Position numbers and translations under genes: made by a program
Notes under the pieces: generated by a model
What the model was told of the DNA's origin: nothing
The model's input: the letters and a program-made list of their open reading frames with translations, nothing else
Databases searched by the model: none
Source of the DNA: an uncultured Eubacterium sp.
GTDB taxonomy: Bacteria > Bacillota > Clostridia > Lachnospirales > Lachnospiraceae
Reading direction: 5' to 3'
Length of the DNA: 31,549 nucleotides
Assembly: GCA_910579075.1 (NCBI GenBank)
Contig: CAJTSV010000036.1
Coordinates: 1-31,549, forward strand
Shown: piece by piece, positions 25,477 through 31,549 of the stretch
Layout of the letters: each line of letters starts with the position of its first letter
Position numbering within the stretch: the first letter of the stretch is position 1

Positions 25477-26163
25477 TCAGCTGGCAGAATTCCATTTATA
25501 TCCCATGCGGCGTACTGTGATAATCCTGGCCGGGCTGCCCGGGTCGTCTTCGATTTTCATGCGCAGCCTGCGGATGTATACCGTAACGCTGCTGTTATCG
25601 ATATAGTTCCCGTCACAGTCCCACAGCCTGTCCAGTATCTGCTCCGGCGAAAGCACCCTGTCCGGATTTTCCAGAAACATGCAGAGCAGTTTGTACTCAC
25701 CGGCTGTTAATTCAATCCTGATATTGTTTTTATAAACCTCACCTTTTAAAAGGCTGACTGTAATCCCGTTTGAAGATAGTACCGCAGCTGTCTGCTGGAA
25801 ATTATCACTCCTTCGCAGCAGCGCATTTATCCGCGACATCAGTACCGCCAGCTTAAACGGCTTTGTTATATAATCATCCCCGCCGATATCCAGCCCCATA
25901 ATAATGTCTGTTTCTTCATCCGCAGCCGTCAGGAACATAACTGGTACTTTCGATGTGCAGCGCATTTTCCTGCAAATATCAAACCCGGAGCCATCCGGCA
26001 GTGCCGCATCCAGTATCACCAGACTGTATGTCCCGGCAGCCCACATTCGCTCTGCTTCCAGGCAGGTGCGGGCTGCATCCAGCATATACCCCTGTTTCTG
26101 CAAGGCAAAGGTTAATCCGTTCACCAGGCTCAGGTCATCTTCCACTAATAAAATCCGTTTCAT
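25477..26163 (-). CDS. OmpR-family response regulator
   Basis: A 228-residue response regulator. The receiver domain has the acidic pair in LLVEDD, the phosphoacceptor Asp52 in LVILDAALPDGSG, Thr79 in MFLTAADE and Lys101 in YITKPFK. The C-terminal winged helix includes LTAGEYKLLCMFLENPDRVL and VTVYIRRLRMKIEDD, ending RRMGYKW. The start at 26163 begins the conserved MKRILLVEDD; AAAGG upstream is a modest ribosome site. A consensus promoter lies about 50 bases upstream, after the rplL terminator. Its likely target, an ABC exporter, is truncated in this window. Confidence 0.94.
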   Translation of the reverse strand: MKRILLVEDDLSLVNGLTFALQKQGYMLDAARTCLEAERMWAAGTYSLVILDAALPDGSGFDICRKMRCTSKVPVMFLTAADEETDIIMGLDIGGDDYITKPFKLAVLMSRINALLRRSDNFQQTAAVLSSNGITVSLLKGEVYKNNIRIELTAGEYKLLCMFLENPDRVLSPEQILDRLWDCDGNYIDNSSVTVYIRRLRMKIEDDPGSPARIITVRRMGYKWNSAS

Positions 26164-26209
26164 GCATACCAGCCTTTCTGTTTGATTTCTGCCGACATTT
26201 AACAAGTCC

Positions 26210-26238
26210 AGTATAATAAAAGTATACGGAAAATACAA
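26210..26238 (-). promoter_or_regulatory. Sigma-A promoter of the two-component system
   Basis: On the minus strand TTGTAT (26238-26233), a 17-base spacer and TATACT (26215-26210), just after the rplL terminator and about 47 bases before the regulator's start codon. Confidence 0.8.
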
Positions 26239-26251
26239 CAATCTGATTCCA

Positions 26252-26284
26252 GAAAAAGAGCAGCCCCCTGTCAGGAGCTGCCCT
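26252..26284 (-). terminator. Intrinsic terminator of rplJ-rplL
   Basis: On the minus strand an arm AGGGCAGCTCC pairs with GGGGGCTGCTCT (two wobbles), followed by TTTTTCT. It ends the ribosomal operon about 50 bases after rplL, so rpoBC is not read from the ribosomal promoters unless this is leaky. Confidence 0.85.
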
Positions 26285-26336
26285 TTTCGTATACCTGTCA
26301 TCTGCTGCCAGATGCTTTTATCCATATTGGATTTTT

Positions 26337-26702
26337 TTATTTTAATGTAACCTTAGCGCCTTCTGCTTCCAGTTTTGCTTTCAGTTCATCAGCAGAAGCC
26401 TTGTCAGCCTGCTCTTTTACAATCTTCGGAGCATTGTCTACTACTTCTTTTGCTTCCTTTAAGCCAAGGCCGGTAGCTTCACGAACCACTTTGATAACCT
26501 TAACTTTGTTCGGGCCAACTTCTGTCAGCTCTACATCAAATTCTGTCTTTTCTTCTGCTGCTTCTGCTGCGCCGCCTGCTGCTGCAACTACAACGCCTGC
26601 TGCTGCGGAAACACCGAATTCTTCTTCGCATGCTTTTACTAAGTCATTCAGCTCTAATACGGTTAAGCCTTTGATTGCCTCGATAATCTCAGCTGTTGTC
26701 AT
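26337..26702 (-). CDS. rplL: 50S ribosomal protein L7/L12
   Basis: A 121-residue L7/L12 stalk protein, which recruits translation GTPases. The N-terminal dimer helix EIIEAIKGLTVLELNDLVKA is followed by the Ala-rich hinge (AAGVVVAAAGGAAEAAEEK) and the C-terminal domain ending AKLEAEGAKVTLK. AGGAGGAAAG precedes the ATG. It lies 105 bases after rplJ, with a hairpin in the gap. Confidence 0.98.
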   Translation of the reverse strand: MTTAEIIEAIKGLTVLELNDLVKACEEEFGVSAAAGVVVAAAGGAAEAAEEKTEFDVELTEVGPNKVKVIKVVREATGLGLKEAKEVVDNAPKIVKEQADKASADELKAKLEAEGAKVTLK

Positions 26703-26741
26703 GATTTCTTTCCTCCTGATTTAAAAATATTCTGTTTATGC

Positions 26742-26779
26742 TGCGGTTTTTCTGCTGCCAGAAGCTGCAAAATGCCGCA
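26742..26779 (-). other. Hairpin between rplJ and rplL
   Basis: On the minus strand TGCGG (26779-26775) pairs with CCGCA (26746-26742), with inner TTTT/AAAA pairing. No T-run follows, so it is not a terminator. It may be an RNA processing or stability element; function is inference. Confidence 0.35.
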
Positions 26780-26807
26780 ATCTGATTTGCCTGTCATGCA
26801 GAAACTC

Positions 26808-27344
26808 TTATGCCTCTGCCGGAGCGGCTTCTGCCTCTGCCGCTTCTGCCGGAGCAGCTTCCCCGTCTTTTTCTGCAATCTGCTTGATAACACGGGCAAA
26901 GTTGGTAATTGGTGACTGCCAGCTTCCGAACAGCCTTGCAAGCAGTTCTTCCCTGGACGGAATATTTGAAATATCCTTCATTGCTTCGGTATCATAGAAA
27001 TTGCCTTCTACAACGCCTGCCTTGATTTCCAATGCCGGAACAGTCTTGGCAAATTTTGCCAGAAGCCTGGCCGGAGCAGTTGCATCGTCTTTTGAAATTG
27101 CAATGGCATTCGGCCCTTCCAGAACATCTGTCAGGCTTTCGAATTCGGTACCTTTGAATGCGAAATTCATCAGCGTATTCTTGTATACCTTATAGGTAAT
27201 GCCAGCTTCTCTTAACTCTTTACGGAGCTGTGTGTCCTGCGCAACGGTAAGGCCGCGGTAGTCTACAACAACGACAGACTGTGCATCTTTGACATTTTCA
27301 GCAATTTCCTGTACGATTGGCTGCTTGATTTCTACTTTTGCCAC
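26808..27344 (-). CDS. rplJ: 50S ribosomal protein L10
   Basis: A 178-residue L10, the base of the ribosomal stalk that anchors L7/L12. The start is GTG at 27344 (AKVEIKQPIVQEIAENVK follows), with AAGGAGG nine bases upstream; the longer open frame enters the leader. SVVVVDYRGLTVAQDTQLRK and ITYKVYKNTLMNFAF are family hallmarks. The C-terminus is Ala/Glu-rich (AAEAEAAPAEA). It is preceded by an L10 leader and attenuator. Confidence 0.97.
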   Translation of the reverse strand: MAKVEIKQPIVQEIAENVKDAQSVVVVDYRGLTVAQDTQLRKELREAGITYKVYKNTLMNFAFKGTEFESLTDVLEGPNAIAISKDDATAPARLLAKFAKTVPALEIKAGVVEGNFYDTEAMKDISNIPSREELLARLFGSWQSPITNFARVIKQIAEKDGEAAPAEAAEAEAAPAEA

Positions 27345-27383
27345 GAATGAGCACCTCCTTAATTTATTCTGTTTGTATTGCTC

Positions 27384-27417
27384 GAAAGAAAGCCTCCCTG
27401 TCAAAAGACAGGGAGGC
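27384..27417 (-). terminator. Attenuator hairpin in the L10 leader
   Basis: On the minus strand GCCTCCCTGTC (27417-27407), the loop TTTT and GACAGGGAGGC (27402-27392) pair perfectly over 11 bases, followed by TTTCTTTC. It lies 40 bases before rplJ. With the upstream L10 leader it fits transcription attenuation by excess L10-L12 complex. Confidence 0.85.
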
Positions 27418-27510
27418 ACGTAATCTCATTAACAGATACTGCTATCTGATAAACTCCTCGGCAGGCCAGTCCTGTTACGCCATACGGCACCTGCTGTCTT
27501 CGGCAATATG
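27418..27510 (-). promoter_or_regulatory. Ribosomal protein L10 leader RNA
   Basis: The minus-strand RNA between the rplJ promoter and the attenuator contains CCGAAGACAGCAGGTGCCG and, later, GGCCTGCCGAGGAGTT, the two halves of the conserved L10-leader kink-turn region known from Firmicutes. Binding of L10(L12) would favour the following terminator. The assignment is from motif and position. Confidence 0.85.
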
Positions 27511-27517
27511 CGTTATC

Positions 27518-27546
27518 ATTATAATATCGCTTGATTTATTTGTCAA
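27518..27546 (-). promoter_or_regulatory. Sigma-A promoter of rplJ-rplL
   Basis: On the minus strand TTGACA (27546-27541), a 17-base spacer and TATAAT (27523-27518), a perfect consensus, starting right after the rplA stop codon. Confidence 0.93.
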
Positions 27547-27549
27547 CAG

Positions 27550-28245
27550 TTAATTTGTAAGGCTGCCTGTATTAATCTTCACGCCAGGCCCCATTGTGGA
27601 AGCTACTGTACAGCTTCTGATAAACTGGCCCTTAACGGCGCTTGGCCTTGCCTTGATAACTGCGTCCATAAGGCTCTGGAAGTTGTCCGCTAACTGTTCT
27701 TCTGTAAAGGATGCTTTTCCAATCGGCACATGGATAATATTAGCTTTATCTAATCTGTACTCTATTTTACCGGCTTTAATATCATTGATTGCTTTTGTTA
27801 CGTCCATCGTTACGGTACCGGCTTTCGGGTTCGGCATCAGGCCCTTTGGCCCGAGCACGCGGCCCAGACGGCCTACAACGCCCATCATATCAGGAGTCGC
27901 AACGACTACATCGAAATCCAGCCAGCCATCGTTTTGAATCTTCGGAATCAGTTCTTCCCCGCCTACATGATCAGCGCCTGCTGCCTGGGCTTCGTCCAGC
28001 TTGACACCCTTTGCAAATACAAGCACTTTTACGGATTTACCGGTTCCGTGCGGCAGTACAACCGCACCGCGCACCTGCTGGTCTGCATGGCGCCCGTCAC
28101 AGCCTGTACGGATATGAACCTCGATGGTTTCATCAAATTTTGAAGTAGCTGTCTTTTTTGCAATTGAAAGAGCTTCTGACGGGTCATACTGCTTTGTCCT
28201 GTCTACCTGCTTGATAAGCTCCTGATACTTCCTGCTTCTTTTCAT
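27550..28245 (-). CDS. rplA: 50S ribosomal protein L1
   Basis: A 231-residue L1, part of the mobile L1 stalk and a translational repressor of the L11-L1 mRNA in many bacteria. YDPSEALSIAKKTATSKFDE, VVLPHGTGKSVKVLVFAKG, MMGVVGRLGRVLGPKGLMPN and KAGTVTMDVTKAI are diagnostic. AGGAGG precedes the ATG. A GGGAG/CTCCC hairpin (28271-28286) stands just before the ribosome site and could serve control, though I cannot show that. It is 135 bases after rplK. Confidence 0.98.
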   Translation of the reverse strand: MKRSRKYQELIKQVDRTKQYDPSEALSIAKKTATSKFDETIEVHIRTGCDGRHADQQVRGAVVLPHGTGKSVKVLVFAKGVKLDEAQAAGADHVGGEELIPKIQNDGWLDFDVVVATPDMMGVVGRLGRVLGPKGLMPNPKAGTVTMDVTKAINDIKAGKIEYRLDKANIIHVPIGKASFTEEQLADNFQSLMDAVIKARPSAVKGQFIRSCTVASTMGPGVKINTGSLTN

Positions 28246-28380
28246 TTCTTTACCTCCTAGTGGTTATAGCGGGAGCCATCCCTCCCACGATAAAGTATTA
28301 AATTTGTCTTAAATTATTTGCCTAAGTCTTTTACTTTTCTGCTTTATAAATTATCAGGTTATTTCTGCGAAAATGCCGCA

Positions 28381-28806
28381 TTATTTTTCCACTTCTACGC
28401 CCATGCTTCTTGCAGTACCGGCAATCATGCTCATGGCTGCTTCCAGGGATGCTGCATTTAAATCAGGCATTTTCAGTTCTGCAATTTCCTGCAGCTTTGC
28501 CTTGGAAAGCGTTCCTACTTTTTCCTTGTTCGGAACTGCGGAACCGCTCTTAATGTTGCAGGCTTTTTTAATCAGTACTGCTGCAGGCGGCGTCTTTGTA
28601 ATAAAGCTGAAGCTGCGGTCTGCGTATACAGTAATGACAACCGGGATAATTGTGTCACCCTGGTCTGCTGTCCTTGCATTGAACTGCTTTGTAAATTCCA
28701 CGATATTTACACCGTGCTGGCCAAGTGCAGGACCAACAGGCGGCGCCGGAGTTGCTTTGCCGGCCGGAATCTGTAATTTAATATATCCTTCTACTTTCTT
28801 TGCCAT
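28381..28806 (-). CDS. rplK: 50S ribosomal protein L11
   Basis: A 141-residue L11 of the GTPase-associated centre. It opens MAKKVEGYIKLQIPAGKATP, continues with PPVGPALGQHGVNIVEFTKQ and FNARTADQGD, and ends ASLEAAMSMIAGTARSMGVE. The PPVGPALGQ motif is the N-domain signature targeted by thiopeptides; nothing unusual is seen. It lies 33 bases after nusG. Confidence 0.98.
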   Translation of the reverse strand: MAKKVEGYIKLQIPAGKATPAPPVGPALGQHGVNIVEFTKQFNARTADQGDTIIPVVITVYADRSFSFITKTPPAAVLIKKACNIKSGSAVPNKEKVGTLSKAKLQEIAELKMPDLNAASLEAAMSMIAGTARSMGVEVEK

Positions 28807-28839
28807 TTTGTGTGCCTCCTAAACATAATGATAGCTTGT

Positions 28840-29355
28840 CTATAACTTCTTTACATCTGCGAAACTTATTTCAACCGGCGTTTCGCGGCCGAATAAATCG
28901 ACATTGATTGTCACAATCTGTTTATTATGGTTCATGCCCTGAATGACTCCGATTGTATCTTTCCAGACACCGCCTGTTACCGTCACCGTGTCCCCTTCAT
29001 CAAAATCTACAATGAGCTCCTCGGATTTGATTCCCAGCGGACGCATTTCAGCTTCCGTAAGCGGTACCGGCTTGGAACCCGGCCCGACAAACCCGGTCAC
29101 TCCCCTGGTATTTCTGACAACATACCAAGTGTCATCATTCATCACCATGTTAATGAGCACATATCCCGGAAACATTTTCTTCTGAACCTGCTTTTTTGCA
29201 CCATTCTTCAGTTCCAGCACATCCTGCAGCGGAACCCGGACTTCAAGAATCTGGTCCTCAAGATGCCTGTTTTCTATTGTTTTGTCAATGTTCGCCTTGA
29301 CTTTATTTTCATAACCGGAATAGGTATGGACTACATACCAGTTCGTTTCTGCCAT
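28840..29355 (-). CDS. nusG: Transcription termination/antitermination factor NusG
   Basis: A 171-residue NusG that links RNA polymerase to Rho or ribosome. The NGN domain begins NWYVVHTYSGYENKVKANID and contains KMFPGYVLINMVMNDDTWYV and RNTRGVTGFVG. The C-terminal KOW domain includes FDEGDTVTVTGGVWKDTIGV. Length is normal. It is 13 bases after secE. Confidence 0.97.
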   Translation of the reverse strand: MAETNWYVVHTYSGYENKVKANIDKTIENRHLEDQILEVRVPLQDVLELKNGAKKQVQKKMFPGYVLINMVMNDDTWYVVRNTRGVTGFVGPGSKPVPLTEAEMRPLGIKSEELIVDFDEGDTVTVTGGVWKDTIGVIQGMNHNKQIVTINVDLFGRETPVEISFADVKKL

Positions 29356-29368
29356 TCAATGCTCCTCC

Positions 29369-29575
29369 TTATAAACCGACCAGGAAATCAACACCATACT
29401 GAATCACGAAATCCAGCAGAGCAATAATCACTCCTAAAATGACTGACGCTATGACAACGGCTGTTGTCTCTTTGGCAAGCTGTTCTTTTGTCGGCCAGAT
29501 AATTTTTGCGAACTCGGCTTTCAGACCGGTAACCCAGCCCGACTTTTGGGTTTCTATTTCTTTTTCTTTTCCCAT
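29369..29575 (-). CDS. secE: Preprotein translocase subunit SecE
   Basis: A 68-residue SecE of the short, single-span Gram-positive type. The amphipathic region WVTGLKAEFAKIIWPTKEQL is followed by one membrane helix (AVVIASVILGVIIALLDFVI). It stabilises SecY in the membrane. A GGAAGTG ribosome site lies before the ATG. It stands between rpmG and nusG, the usual order. Confidence 0.95.
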   Translation of the reverse strand: MGKEKEIETQKSGWVTGLKAEFAKIIWPTKEQLAKETTAVVIASVILGVIIALLDFVIQYGVDFLVGL

Positions 29576-29605
29576 CTACTTGTCACTTCCTTTGCTCAAT
29601 CCGAA

Positions 29606-29755
29606 CTATTTGGTTTCCTTGTGTAAAGTATGCTTTCTGCAGAACCTGCAATACTTTTTGGTTTCCATTCTGTCCGGATGAGTCTTCTTGTCCTTCGTCA
29701 TGTTGTAATTACGCTGCTTGCATTCTGTACATGCCAATGTAATTCTTGTGCGCAC
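29606..29755 (-). CDS. rpmG: 50S ribosomal protein L33 (zinc-binding form)
   Basis: A 49-residue L33. It begins RTRITLACTECKQRNYNMTK after the start codon and ends RKHTLHKETK. Two Cys pairs (residues 9/12 in ACTEC and 36/39 in YCRFC) show that this is the zinc-binding form. The start is GTG at 29755 with GGAGGTG about seven bases upstream; an ATG five codons earlier overlaps that site. First gene of the secE-nusG operon, with a promoter at 29824-29852. Confidence 0.94.
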   Translation of the reverse strand: MRTRITLACTECKQRNYNMTKDKKTHPDRMETKKYCRFCRKHTLHKETK

Positions 29756-29823
29756 AACTTCCACCTCCATAAAATTCTTTTAATTTTAGGCATAAAAAAA
29801 AGACCTACTTCCATCGCGTACTT

Positions 29824-29852
29824 AGAATAGCACGATTCTGCGCCCGCGTCAA
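29824..29852 (-). promoter_or_regulatory. Sigma-A promoter of rpmG-secE-nusG-rplK-rplA
   Basis: On the minus strand TTGACG (29852-29847), a 17-base spacer and TATTCT (29829-29824), about 70 bases before rpmG. Confidence 0.75.
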
Positions 29853-29880
29853 TCTTTTTCTCACAGAAAACGGAACAATT

Positions 29881-30026
29881 TGTAACAGTTCAGCCGAAGG
29901 CTTAACTGTTACGGAATCCAGCCCATGAAAATTCGCTTCGCGAAGGGCTGGATTCCCCTGGCATAATCTACACTTTCTTACGGACTTTGCAGCAAGTGCA
30001 AAGTCCTTGGCCAAACTGTTGCAACA
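29881..30026 (-). repeat. Hairpin-rich interspersed repeat, copy 2 (complete, with terminal inverted repeats)
   Basis: About 145 bases. The ends are imperfect inverted repeats: left TTGTAACAGTTCAGCC and right (reverse complement) TTGCAACAGTTTGGCC. Inside are three hairpins: GTAACAGTTAAGCC with its partner (29882-29912), GAATCCAGCC...GGGCTGGATTC (29914-29955), and GGACTTTGCA...TGCAAAGTCC (29981-30006). The last two, in reverse order, match copy 1 at 23821-23931. No ORF lies inside. It resembles a MITE or a REP-type element and fills most of the gap between rpmG and the FliD-like gene. Confidence 0.8.
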
Positions 30027-30056
30027 ATTTACATTTCTTTTGAATAATATGTTAAT

Positions 30057-30080
30057 AAAACCTCAATTTTTTCCGATAAA
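30057..30080 (+). promoter_or_regulatory. Candidate sigma-28 (FliA/SigD) flagellar promoter
   Basis: TAAA (30057-30060), 13 bases, then CCGATAA (30074-30080), close to the sigma-D consensus TAAA-N12-16-GCCGATAT. It lies about 80 bases before the FliD-like gene. A TATAAT at 30087-30092 offers a possible sigma-A alternative but no good -35 box matches it. Confidence 0.6.
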
Positions 30081-30159
30081 GAATGTATAATATGTAAATG
30101 GATTTGAATTGCCCATGCAGTTTTACTGTAATTTCACGGAAGAAAGGAGGGGCTTTTTT

Positions 30160-31467
30160 ATGGCATCTGCAATTGGCTCTGCCTACGACTATTATTTAAC
30201 AACCTACGGCTCAAGACAGGCATCCCGCTACGATTCTCATAGGAAAGAAGATCTGCGTAAAACTGTCAACAAAATCAATTTACTGAACAAAGAATCTCCT
30301 CTTTATAAGGTAAAAATTTCCGGGGATGTTCAGAAATTTGCAATTGATATTAAGGAGAATGCAAGAAGCATTAAAAATATCGTCGCGTCCTTTTCCGAAA
30401 CAGACGAAGGAATTGCCGCTGGTTTTCATAAAAAAATCGCTACATCCAGCAATCCTGACGCGGTTACCGCTGAATATATCGGTGACAGCACTGCACTGAC
30501 TGCCAGTGAAGGTTTTGAAATCGAGGTCCTGCAGCTTGCTTCCCCGCAGACAAATATCGGCGGCTTTTTAAAACAGGATGCATATGATTTTCTGCCAGGC
30601 AGTTATTCGTTCGATTTAAATATGAACTCGAACTCTTATGAGTTCCAGTATAATATTAACGTCGGTGATACGAACGAAGATGTCCTGCATAAGCTTGCGC
30701 GGCTTGTGAACAATGCCCACATCGGCCTCAAGGCAGATGTTTTAAACGGTTCGCAGGATATGTCCGCACTCCGGTTAGAATCCAGGCAGACAGGGCTTGG
30801 GCCGGATGAAACCTCTTTGTTCCGGATTATGTCCGATAATGACCCGGAATCACGCCAGGCCATGCAGCTTTTGGGAATTGATGCTGTTGCGGCACAGGCT
30901 GAAAATTCATTGTTTCTTCTGAACGGAAAGAAACACAGCTCTTATTCCAACACGTTTACCATTAATAATGCTTTTTCTGTGGAGCTGCACAGCGTGACGC
31001 CTAAGAACAGTCCTGTGGAAATCGGATTTAAGCCCGGGTCTGAGGCGGTTACAGATGATATCCAGTCGCTTGTGAATTCGTTTAATTCCATTCTCAGGGT
31101 TGCGGATAATCATTCCGAAACGAAGCTGTCCAACCAGAAGCTGCTGCGGGATATGGGAAGCATTGCAAAGATGTATTCGCCGGACTTTTATCCTATGGGG
31201 CTGTCGGTGTCGAAAATGGGTATGATTTCGGTCGACCGCGCTGTGCTGTCGCAGTCGGTGGTGTCGGAGGATGCCGGACAGAATCTGGATGTGCTGAACC
31301 GGTTTAAGGATGCAATTGGAAGAAAGGCGGATGAAGCTTCGCTGGACCCAATGAATTATGTGAATAAGATGCTGGTGACGTATAAGAATCCGAATTCGGT
31401 GAAGAATTTTGTGTGTCCTTATATTTCTTCTGTGTATGCCGGGATGATGGTGGATAGGATATGCTGA
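30160..31467 (+). CDS. FliD-like flagellar hook-associated protein 2
   Basis: A 435-residue protein of the flagellar cap (FliD/HAP2) type. FliD forms the cap under which flagellin polymerises. The FliD-like middle reads GFEIEVLQLASPQTNIGGFL, followed by SYEFQYNINVGDTNEDVLHK, LARLVNNAHIGLKADVLNGS and LRLESRQTGLG. The C-terminal coiled part DDIQSLVNSFNSILRVADNH fits the end domain. The N-terminus (MASAIGSAYDYYLTTYGSRQ) is unlike standard FliD, and it is not possible to say whether this is the main cap or a paralogue. AAAGGAGG stands nine bases before the ATG at 30160; an in-frame ATG at 30109 has no ribosome site. A sigma-28-like promoter and a following terminator make it a single-gene unit. 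Confidence 0.75.
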   Translation: MASAIGSAYDYYLTTYGSRQASRYDSHRKEDLRKTVNKINLLNKESPLYKVKISGDVQKFAIDIKENARSIKNIVASFSETDEGIAAGFHKKIATSSNPDAVTAEYIGDSTALTASEGFEIEVLQLASPQTNIGGFLKQDAYDFLPGSYSFDLNMNSNSYEFQYNINVGDTNEDVLHKLARLVNNAHIGLKADVLNGSQDMSALRLESRQTGLGPDETSLFRIMSDNDPESRQAMQLLGIDAVAAQAENSLFLLNGKKHSSYSNTFTINNAFSVELHSVTPKNSPVEIGFKPGSEAVTDDIQSLVNSFNSILRVADNHSETKLSNQKLLRDMGSIAKMYSPDFYPMGLSVSKMGMISVDRAVLSQSVVSEDAGQNLDVLNRFKDAIGRKADEASLDPMNYVNKMLVTYKNPNSVKNFVCPYISSVYAGMMVDRIC

Positions 31468-31494
31468 TGAAAAAATATTGGGTGGTTTTGAAGG

Positions 31495-31539
31495 CTGCGG
31501 TGTCTGAAAGAAGAACTTTCAGGGGCCGTGGTTTTTTTT
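31495..31539 (+). terminator. Intrinsic terminator after the FliD-like gene
   Basis: CTGAAAG and CTTTCAG pair around AAGAA, extended by CGGT/GCCG, and TTTTTTTT follows at 31532-31539. No gene is visible in the last 80 bases of the window. Confidence 0.75.
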
Positions 31540-31549
31540 GCGGGTATGG

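Noticed and set aside
29576..29605. tRNA-Trp gene between rpmG and secE, common in Firmicutes.
   Set aside because: The gap is only 30 bases; no tRNA is present.

Overview
The window looks like chromosome of an anaerobic, moderately low-GC Bacillota, most likely a Lachnospiraceae-type Clostridia. The reasons are a butyryl/short-chain acyl-CoA dehydrogenase, strong AGGAGG ribosome binding sites, consensus sigma-A promoters, a classical Firmicutes ribosomal/RNA polymerase cluster and a flagellar hook-associated gene preceded by a sigma-28-like promoter. No RNA gene gives a species name, so the taxonomic call is inference.

Layout, left to right. (1) 1-1.4 kb: the 3' end of an acyl-CoA dehydrogenase gene (+), a 77-codon ORF with a perfect Shine-Dalgarno but an ATA where the start codon should be, a terminator, and two small decayed genes on the minus strand. 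(2) 1.4-7.4 kb, minus strand: a complete urease operon in the order ureA-ureB-ureC-ureI-ureE-ureF-ureG-ureD, followed by a CsoR/RcnR-family metal-sensing repressor whose ligand pattern (His4-Cys36-His61-Cys65) resembles the nickel sensor InrS. (3) 7.4-10.9 kb: a decayed, AT-rich accessory block. It holds an AraC-type DNA-binding domain without its sensor half, an internally deleted second ureI, a chimeric ORF (unrecognised domain plus a zeta-toxin-like kinase domain lacking its first strand), the out-of-frame N-terminus of a metallo-beta-lactamase-fold protein, and a Fic-fold protein whose catalytic motif is destroyed. (4) 10.9-15.7 kb: the str operon (rpsL-rpsG-fusA) and tuf with its own promoter. 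(5) 15.8-23.8 kb: rpoB-rpoC, both with strongly acidic C-terminal tails. (6) 23.8-26.3 kb: a two-component system with a truncated ABC transporter ATPase gene, inserted between rplL and rpoB. (7) 26.3-29.9 kb: rpmG-secE-nusG-rplK-rplA-rplJ-rplL, with an L10 leader/attenuator before rplJ. (8) 29.9-31.5 kb: a hairpin-rich repeat and a FliD-like gene on the plus strand.

UreABC forms the nickel enzyme that splits urea to ammonia and carbon dioxide. UreI admits urea, UreE/F/G/D deliver nickel, and the CsoR-like protein could sense the metal. The translation/transcription block supplies ribosomal proteins, elongation factors, the SecE translocase subunit, NusG and the beta/beta' subunits.

The points most worth a second look are the broken defence-like block between tuf and urease (degenerate Fic, beta-lactamase-fold start, chimeric zeta ORF), the inverted pair of about 110-145 bp hairpin repeats that bracket the 6 kb ribosomal segment and abut the truncated ABC gene, and the duplicated and deleted ureI.
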